Shown here: piece by piece, positions 58,917-64,000 of the stretch
How the letters are laid out: each line of letters opens with the position of its first letter
Position numbering within the stretch: position 1 is the first letter of the stretch
Source: JADZFO01 sp964512635
GTDB taxonomy: Bacteria; 4484-113; JAFGCY01
Direction: 5' to 3'
Assembly (NCBI GenBank): GCA_964512635.1
Contig: CAZEJB010000010.1
Location: forward strand, 44,629-108,628
DNA length: 64,000 bases
Made by a program: the position numbers and the translations under genes
Notes under the pieces: generated by a model
What the model was told of the DNA's origin: nothing
Databases searched by the model: none
Seen by the model: the letters and a program-made list of their open reading frames with translations, nothing else

Positions 58917-59642
58917 GTGCCCGGCCTGGCCAGAATTGTCGTCATCGAAGACGAGATGGATATAGCGGAGATCATCCGCCTGAACCTGGCGGCCGAAGGT
59001 TATGAGGTGCTGAGCTTCCAGAGCGGCAGCCAGGGCCTCGCAGCCGTACTGGCCGCCCCGCCGGACCTCGTGCTGCTGGACCTGATGCTGCCGGAGATGG
59101 ACGGACTGGATGTTTGCCGCGCGCTGAAGTCTTCAGCGAACTGCGCTGATGTGCCGGTGCTGATCGTCAGCGCCAAGGGCAAGGAGAGCGATGTCGTTCT
59201 CGGGCTGGGGCTTGGCGCCGACGACTACATCCCCAAGCCCTTCAGGATTGGCGAGCTGGTAGCGCGGGTCAAGACCGCGCTGCGCCGGCGCCTGCGGGCC
59301 CGCTCAGCGGTCGCCACGCCGGCCGTGCTGCAGTATGGCGCGCTGAAGATCGACCTGAGCGCTTTTATCGCCAGCATTGACGAAGTGCCGCTGGCACTGA
59401 CGGCGACGGAGTTTCGGCTGCTCAGTTTTCTGGCTGAACGGCCGGGCAAGGTCTTCAGCCGCCAGCAGCTGATGGACAGGTGTATCGGCGAGGACGTGCT
59501 GGTATCCGACCGCACGATCGACACGCACCTTGGCGCTGTGCGGCGCAAGCTGGGGCCGCTGCGTGGGCTGATCAAGACGGTCTGGGGTGTGGGCTATCGC
59601 TTTGAACCGGATGCCGCAGCGGAAGGACCGGATGAAGCCTAG
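58917..59642 (+). CDS. OmpR/PhoB-family response regulator
   Basis: A 241-residue protein with GTG start set by the leaderless-type promoter; upstream frame would run into the FAS1 gene. Receiver domain 1-120: IVVIEDEMDIAEIIRLNLA, phosphoacceptor Asp 55 in LVLLDLMLPEMDGLDV, VLIVSAKGKE (Ser), YIPKPF (Lys). C-terminal winged helix: LTATEFRLLSFLAERPGKVF, VSDRTIDTHLGAVRRKLG, IKTVWGVGYRFEP. DNA-binding output of the LOV kinase whose gene overlaps by 11 bases. Confidence 0.95.
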   Translation: MPGLARIVVIEDEMDIAEIIRLNLAAEGYEVLSFQSGSQGLAAVLAAPPDLVLLDLMLPEMDGLDVCRALKSSANCADVPVLIVSAKGKESDVVLGLGLGADDYIPKPFRIGELVARVKTALRRRLRARSAVATPAVLQYGALKIDLSAFIASIDEVPLALTATEFRLLSFLAERPGKVFSRQQLMDRCIGEDVLVSDRTIDTHLGAVRRKLGPLRGLIKTVWGVGYRFEPDAAAEGPDEA

Positions 59643-60696
59643 GCTGCCGGATCTTGAGCACCTGCTGGCCTCGGTCGCCGAAGGCATCACAGTGTCCGAC
59701 CCGGCGCAGCCGGACATGCCCCTGATCTATGCCAACCAGGGCTTTCTAAGCATGACGGGCTACAGCGAAGCGGAGGTGCTTGGGCGCAACTGCCGCTTTC
59801 TGCAGGGACCCGGCAGCAGCCGCGCCACCCGCCTGCAGATTCGCAGTGCGATTGAGGCGCGCCAGGCGCTGGTGACTGAGATCCTGAACTATCGCAAGGA
59901 CGGCAGCAGCTTCTGGAACCAGCTTTCGCTGACGCCGGTGAGCGGGCCGGATGGCGAGCTGCAGTACTACGTCGGAGTGCAGCTTGATATCTCGCCGCGC
60001 AAGCAGCTTGAGACGATGCAGCGCGACTTTCTGGACAACGCGGCGCACGAATTCAAGACGCCGCTGACCATTATTCAGGGCATCGCCGAGACCCTTCAGC
60101 GCCAGCCCGACCTGCTGCCGGCGACCCGCCGCGACCTGATCGACCGTATGAACTGGCAGGCGCTGCGCCTTGGCAGCCTGGTCACCGGCCTGCTGGAGCT
60201 GTCGGCGGCCGAGTCACTTGGCGAGCGCAGCTTCAGCCCGGTGCTGCTGCAAAGCTGCGCCTGCGAGGCCCTGCGCAGCGCGGCGCCGCTGGCTGAGCTT
60301 AACCGTGTGAAGCTCAGTGAGCAGCTGGAGCCCCTGCCCCTGCAGGTGTATGGCGACAAGCCCGCGCTTCTGGGCATGCTGGGCAACCTGCTCAGCAATG
60401 CCCTGCGCCACAGCCCGGAAGGCGGCAATGTGGAGCTGCGGCTGCAAAGGGATGGTGACAGTGCACTGCTGTCGATCAGCGACAGCGGCCCGGGTATCGC
60501 CCCGGACCAGCTTGAGCGCATTTTCGAACGCTTCTACAGCGTCGACCGCTCGCGCAGCCTGCGCGGTGGCGGCTCGGGCCTGGGACTCGCCATCGTGCGG
60601 CAGGTAGCCGAAGCGCATGGCGGCAATGTGATCGTGGACAGCCGGCCGGGCCAGGGAAGCACCTTTACAGTGCGCCTGCCGCTCCTGCCTGGCTGA
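59632..60696 (+). CDS. LOV-domain (blue-light) sensor histidine kinase
   Basis: A 354-residue soluble kinase. Residues ~5-118 are a LOV (PAS) domain with the full flavin-binding signature: YANQGFLSMTGYSEAEVLGR, photoactive Cys 54 in GRNCRFLQG, ILNYRKDGSSFWNQLSL (Asn pair) and YYVGVQLDIS (Gln). The dimerisation domain has RDFLDNAAHEFKTPLTII with phospho-acceptor His 139, then ATPase motifs GNLLSNALRHSPEGG, DSGPGIAPDQLERIFERFY and GGSGLGLAIVRQV. Blue light should form a flavin-Cys bond and alter kinase activity. ATG 59632 follows GGAAGGA and overlaps the regulator gene, so the pair is coupled. Confidence 0.95.
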   Translation: MKPRLPDLEHLLASVAEGITVSDPAQPDMPLIYANQGFLSMTGYSEAEVLGRNCRFLQGPGSSRATRLQIRSAIEARQALVTEILNYRKDGSSFWNQLSLTPVSGPDGELQYYVGVQLDISPRKQLETMQRDFLDNAAHEFKTPLTIIQGIAETLQRQPDLLPATRRDLIDRMNWQALRLGSLVTGLLELSAAESLGERSFSPVLLQSCACEALRSAAPLAELNRVKLSEQLEPLPLQVYGDKPALLGMLGNLLSNALRHSPEGGNVELRLQRDGDSALLSISDSGPGIAPDQLERIFERFYSVDRSRSLRGGGSGLGLAIVRQVAEAHGGNVIVDSRPGQGSTFTVRLPLLPG

Positions 60697-60702
60697 GAGG
60701 CA

Positions 60703-60734
60703 GCGGCGCTGCAGCCAGACAGCCGCAGCGCCGC
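60703..60734. terminator. Hairpin between convergent genes
   Basis: Stem GCGGCGCTGC / GCAGCGCCGC, 12-base loop, no T-run on either side. Possible terminator or processing site. Confidence 0.4.
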
Positions 60735-60772
60735 AATTGTCAAAACTTCACCGTTTACATGATCCGACCGGG

Positions 60773-61054
60773 TCAGCTCGTCCGGGTGGGGGCGAACTCC
60801 TTTTTGATCTTCCCGGAGCGCTGCAGTGCATCCACGCGCTCCTGAACCTTCTGCTGGAACTCAGCGTTGTTACCCAGGTTCGGATCGTTCTGCCCGTCCT
60901 GGGTCAGATAGGAATTGAGCTTCGTCCCGACCTTGTCGGTGACATCGCTGAGCTTGACGTTGGCTTTGCTGCAGCAGTCAACGATGTGCTGATCAATCTC
61001 GTCAGCACGACTGTCCCAGGCCTGCTGCCACTGGGGGTACATCTTCTGCGGCAT
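60773..61054 (-). CDS. Small helical protein, family member C (93 aa)
   Basis: MPQKMYPQWQQAWDSRADEI, DQHIVDCCSKANVKLSDVTD, KVGTKLNSYLTQDGQNDPNL and VQERVDALQRSGKIKKEFAP. Third member of the local paralog family with the W..(R/K)..EIDxxI, KxxSW/Y and xRxDALxxxGKIKK pattern. Unique CC pair at ~27-28. GGAGG six bases before ATG 61054. The frame extending to 61357 lacks family similarity and is rejected. Confidence 0.8.
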   Translation of the reverse strand: MPQKMYPQWQQAWDSRADEIDQHIVDCCSKANVKLSDVTDKVGTKLNSYLTQDGQNDPNLGNNAEFQQKVQERVDALQRSGKIKKEFAPTRTS

Positions 61055-61230
61055 CTTGAACCTCCAAAGCTTGGGGTCGAAGCGCCAGCACAGCCATGGT
61101 GAAACCGGTTTCGACACACTGCCCGCCGCGCCTTCTGGAGTCGCGGTTTGCTGGCGTCGTGTTGATTCAGACCGGGCAGAGAGCCTTTTGTTTGCCCTTG
61201 CGCAAAGAGTCAAGTATCGCTCTGCACGGT

Positions 61231-61587
61231 TTAGCTGTGGTGCTTCTCTTCCCAGATGATGATGCAGGCGTCGGCCATGTCGTTGCCCGGCATGCCGAAG
61301 TTGCGCTTCCACATGGCGCGGAATTCGGCCTCGGCGGCCGGCCAGCCGGCCATCCATTCCTTGAAGGCCTCCCAGCGGAACAGTCCGGGGATTTCGACTT
61401 CGCCGGTGCGGTAGTCCCAGAGCTGTTCCCAGGCCATTGGCACGACCGCGCCGGGGCGGATCAGCGGTGTGCCGCGCAGAAAGTCGATCAGAGTCTCGCG
61501 CGCCGGCGTGTCCTCGCCGCGCACGATGGCCACGCCGGTACCCTTGTCCATGGCGTAGTAGATCGGGTCGATGTCGCGGACTTCCAT
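61231..61587 (-). CDS. Hypothetical protein (118 aa)
   Basis: MEVRDIDPIYYAMDKGTGVA, IVRGEDTPARETLIDFLRGT, PGLFRWEAFKEWMAGWPAAE and FRAMWKRNFGMPGNDMADAC. Soluble, Trp-rich, one Cys, ending EEKHHS. No family recognised. A TAGAAT box seven bases before the ATG again indicates a leaderless transcript. Confidence 0.7.
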   Translation of the reverse strand: MEVRDIDPIYYAMDKGTGVAIVRGEDTPARETLIDFLRGTPLIRPGAVVPMAWEQLWDYRTGEVEIPGLFRWEAFKEWMAGWPAAEAEFRAMWKRNFGMPGNDMADACIIIWEEKHHS

Positions 61588-61594
61588 CGTGACT

Positions 61595-61600
61595 ATTCTA
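61595..61600 (-). promoter_or_regulatory. -10 box TAGAAT, leaderless-type start
   Basis: Seven bases before the ATG at 61587. Confidence 0.5.
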
Positions 61601-61706
61601 CTTGCGCCATCCGCGCGGGCCAAGACACTTCAGGTGGTGCAGCTTCAGCGGGAACAAGTTGCGCGATAATGGGTCAGCGAAAGCACTCCGTGGTGGGAGA
61701 CTGGCG

Positions 61707-63911
61707 ATGGGAATGAACTCTTGGCTGGCTTGGGCGGGGCTGCGGTCCCTGGCCCTTGCGGTTGTTGTGCTTCAGCTTACATCCTGCTGGTATGACCCGC
61801 ATGGCGGAGCTGTGATCTCGACCTACAAGGTCGACGCGGCGGCTCTGCCAGCTGATGAGCCAGCGGAAAGCCTGCATGCAAAGTACAGCTCCGAGCTGAC
61901 CTGCCGGCGAATGTACCAGGGCATTGAGGTCTTCTACAATGCCAGTACGGCAACCTACAGCCTGGACATTGCCGACCCGGAGGGCGAGACAGCAAATGCC
62001 TATAACGAGCTTTACCCTGAATTCGGCACGGCGTATTTTATGTCGGAGGTCCAGTCGCACCACGCGGCCCTGCCATCAATTGACCTGCTTGATTTCAATA
62101 ACAAATGCAACGATGACCGCCTGCTGACGGCCATTGAGCGGGGCCTGCACGAGGGGCCCGCGCTATATCCCGGCGGGAAACAGGGTTTTCTTGCGGCGCT
62201 GCGGAGCCGCGTCGTCGCGAGGCCGGCCAGCAGCGATCAGCAGCTTGCCCTGGCCTATCTGGATACAGCGCTGGCGCTTGGAGATGGGTCAGAAAATAAG
62301 GCGGCCTCAGCCGAAGTCAGGCGCATCAGCCGGGACTTTGACGCTCTGCCCAGTCGCAGTAAACCGATTGGATTCTATGACGACGATGCAATGTTGCAGC
62401 GGATATTCCGCCGCGACCGTCTGCTGAGCCAGCCGCTGGCTTTCGACAAACCCCCAGGACTGGAACTCGAAATCGGCAGCCCCGACGAAGAGCTCGCCGC
62501 GCTGTGCCTGCTGGCGCAGGAGCTGCAGGCCGATCCGCTGCTGCTGAGGGCCTATGAGGATTACTGCGAATGCCATCGCATCATCAGCAACCCGCCCGAA
62601 GTGCTGGATCTGCGTGACCTGCTGCCGCACCTCGCTCTGGCCGGCCAATGGTCCGCCCTGCGCCAGCGGCTGGAAAGCAGCCCGGTCTGGCAGTCCCGCA
62701 TTCTGGCCAACGGGGCAAACCCGGGAATCGCCTTCTGGCCGCGCAGCACCTCTCCCGAGTCAGTATTGTTCAACCAGATGAGCTCTGCGCAGTTTGAGTC
62801 TGCGCAGCTGATGGAGTATCTGCGCGAGAGCATCCGTAGTGGCAGCGTATCGCTGGAGCCGGCCGACAACTCCGGCTGGTACTCAGATCAGCTTTTCGCG
62901 CTGGAGACTCTGCTTCTTCCGGAGCGGGCCCAGGAGGCGGGGAAACTGCAGCTCAGCGGACGTTACCAGCAGCGGCTTGGCCGGGCCTTTGAAGCTATGC
63001 TCAGCCAGCGCCGCGAGGGGCAGGTGAAGATGCTGGGCCCATTTGCCAAGACCAAGGGGGGTGAAAGAGCGTCTGCGCTGCCTGAGAAGCTGGCCTTCGC
63101 CATGGAGCCGGCTCCGACAATCAGCCTGCGGACAGCTCGGGCTTATCGCAGGCTCTCCCGGCAGATGCAAGATCTTCCCGGATTAGGCCGATTAGATATC
63201 GAGAATGAAGGCGGTGCTGGTGAAGGATCACAGCTGGGTGCCGAGATAGAGCGTCTCTGCGCGCTGCAGTACGGACTGTATCTGCTTAGTTGCAGTGATA
63301 TAGGCCTGCCGGCGGAGCTTGAGGAGAATGAGCTTGCCTCCTGTCCCTCACTGGATATGGAAACCGTCGTGGAAGAGCAGTCCGATGCCGAAGAGCTTGC
63401 CGACCTGGGAGCACGCTTCAATCTTTATCCGGTCAGGAGCGAGCCAGGACTCGACCCGGACGAAGCTCTGAGGCGCCTGCGAGCCTGTGAGCGGGCACGG
63501 GACTGGCTGATAAACCTGGACAGTGATCCCTTCTTGAAGAACGACCCCCGCAGTATCGTGCCGATCGGGCAGGGTGACTCGAAGCGGATTAAGTGCTGGG
63601 CCGTGCTGGGGGTCAAAATGCTCAAGTTTAAGGCCGCTTATGTGACACCGCCACGCATGGTGCTGGCAAGCACATATAAGGGCCTGGGTTCAAGCGAGGA
63701 TCAGTTGCGCAAGGCAGACGCCGACCTGGCAGCAAGCATTGGACTGTGGCCGGGATATGACCAGGAAGTGCAAGAGGCTACGATGCCGGTCTATGTCTTT
63801 CGCGAAGTTGAGATCGGTTCAACCCCGCTGAGCCGCAGTGAGTTCAGAAAGATCTGCGACCGCGAAAAGGAACCGGACAAGATTGTCGCGGCCCTCGCGA
63901 AACTGCGCTAA
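61707..63911 (+). CDS. Large lipoprotein of unknown function (734 aa)
   Basis: Lipoprotein signal ALAVVVLQLTSC (Cys ~27). The mature part is soluble, largely helical, with several segments that look like alpha solenoid repeats (LALAYLDTALALGDGSENKA; LLLRAYEDYCECHRIISNPP; DLLPHLALAGQWSALRQRLE). Near residues 290-340 it contains ELAALCLLAQELQADPLLLR. No catalytic domain is evident and I do not recognise a family. GGGAG lies eight bases before ATG 61707, and a GATAAT box is about 35 bases upstream. Earlier in-frame starts would read through the promoter. Confidence 0.75.
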   Translation: MGMNSWLAWAGLRSLALAVVVLQLTSCWYDPHGGAVISTYKVDAAALPADEPAESLHAKYSSELTCRRMYQGIEVFYNASTATYSLDIADPEGETANAYNELYPEFGTAYFMSEVQSHHAALPSIDLLDFNNKCNDDRLLTAIERGLHEGPALYPGGKQGFLAALRSRVVARPASSDQQLALAYLDTALALGDGSENKAASAEVRRISRDFDALPSRSKPIGFYDDDAMLQRIFRRDRLLSQPLAFDKPPGLELEIGSPDEELAALCLLAQELQADPLLLRAYEDYCECHRIISNPPEVLDLRDLLPHLALAGQWSALRQRLESSPVWQSRILANGANPGIAFWPRSTSPESVLFNQMSSAQFESAQLMEYLRESIRSGSVSLEPADNSGWYSDQLFALETLLLPERAQEAGKLQLSGRYQQRLGRAFEAMLSQRREGQVKMLGPFAKTKGGERASALPEKLAFAMEPAPTISLRTARAYRRLSRQMQDLPGLGRLDIENEGGAGEGSQLGAEIERLCALQYGLYLLSCSDIGLPAELEENELASCPSLDMETVVEEQSDAEELADLGARFNLYPVRSEPGLDPDEALRRLRACERARDWLINLDSDPFLKNDPRSIVPIGQGDSKRIKCWAVLGVKMLKFKAAYVTPPRMVLASTYKGLGSSEDQLRKADADLAASIGLWPGYDQEVQEATMPVYVFREVEIGSTPLSRSEFRKICDREKEPDKIVAALAKLR

Positions 63912-63952
63912 CGAGGCCGGCGGGGACTTGGCCCCCGACAATACATGATCGC

Positions 63953-64000
63953 CTAGTCCCAGATGCTGGCGGTGCCATCGCCGTAACTTGCGCTGACGCT
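63953..64000 (-). CDS. C-terminal end of a WD40-repeat protein (5' part beyond window)
   Basis: On the minus strand the last 15 codons read SVSASYGDGTASIWD followed by TAG. The pattern SxxxDGTxxxWD is the end of a WD40 blade, so the window cuts a WD40 propeller gene that ends here. Too short to assign a function. Confidence 0.6.
   Translation of the reverse strand, partial: SVSASYGDGTASIWD

Overview
The window is high-G+C bacterial DNA (roughly 60-65 % by eye) with densely packed genes on both strands, two tRNA genes, no rRNA, no CRISPR array and no recognisable transposase or phage gene. Many lipoprotein signal peptides plus a TolC-type outer-membrane protein point to a double-membraned bacterium. 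Dockerin-like calcium repeats, PKD domains, cyclophilin and lipoprotein paralogs and an apparently strong leaderless-mRNA habit (a TANNNT -10 box only 5-8 bases before the start codon at about 18 genes) suggest a poorly sampled environmental phylum. I cannot name it from sequence alone.

Layout. 0-4.6 kb: end of a spermine-synthase-like gene, then four tandem cyclophilin (peptidyl-prolyl isomerase) paralogs on the minus strand, one with a poly-aspartate tail. 4.7-7.5 kb: purA operon. 7.5-12.2 kb: meaB and a tightly overlapping minus operon (secreted protein, tmk, LmeA-like protein, NHL-propeller lipoprotein). 12.2-16.0 kb: CAP-domain lipoprotein, HAD phosphatase, methylmalonyl-CoA epimerase, Na/Ca exchanger, xseB. 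16.3-19.7 kb: a FapA-type protein and a degenerate methyltransferase-like protein with winged-helix-like N-terminus. 19.9-25.2 kb: tRNA-Ala, then a plus-strand run of TPR, zinc-finger/RDD, membrane, TolC and MacB-type ATPase genes.

25.3-31.5 kb: a repeat lipoprotein and tyrosine degradation (hmgA, fumarylacetoacetase, hpd) interrupted by a propeller lipoprotein. 31.6-46.2 kb: a secreted or surface protein region with a cohesin-like lipoprotein translationally coupled to a dockerin-bearing M6 metalloprotease, a papain-family protease with PKD and propeller repeats, a PQQ-type propeller lipoprotein, malate dehydrogenase, and a dockerin/PKD lipoprotein. 46.3-52.2 kb: small proteins, a thioesterase, an MFS transporter, an SGNH-type membrane protein and a secreted protein. 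52.2-56.4 kb: methylmalonyl-CoA mutase catalytic subunit carrying an in-frame palindromic-repeat insertion, a GH57-like protein that appears to have lost its nucleophile, and another repeat-invaded gene. 56.7-61.1 kb: three paralogous small helical proteins around a two-FAS1 protein and a LOV-domain (blue-light) histidine kinase with its response regulator. 61.2-64.0 kb: a small protein, a large lipoprotein and the end of a WD40 protein.

How genes connect. The mutase, epimerase and MeaB chaperone cover propionyl/methylmalonyl-CoA conversion to succinyl-CoA although they lie in three separate places. Hpd, HmgA and FahA convert hydroxyphenylpyruvate to fumarate and acetoacetate. The 27-46 kb block looks like an extracellular protein-binding and protein-degrading set whose members share unusual modules. 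All functional statements come from reading translated sequence; no database search was run.
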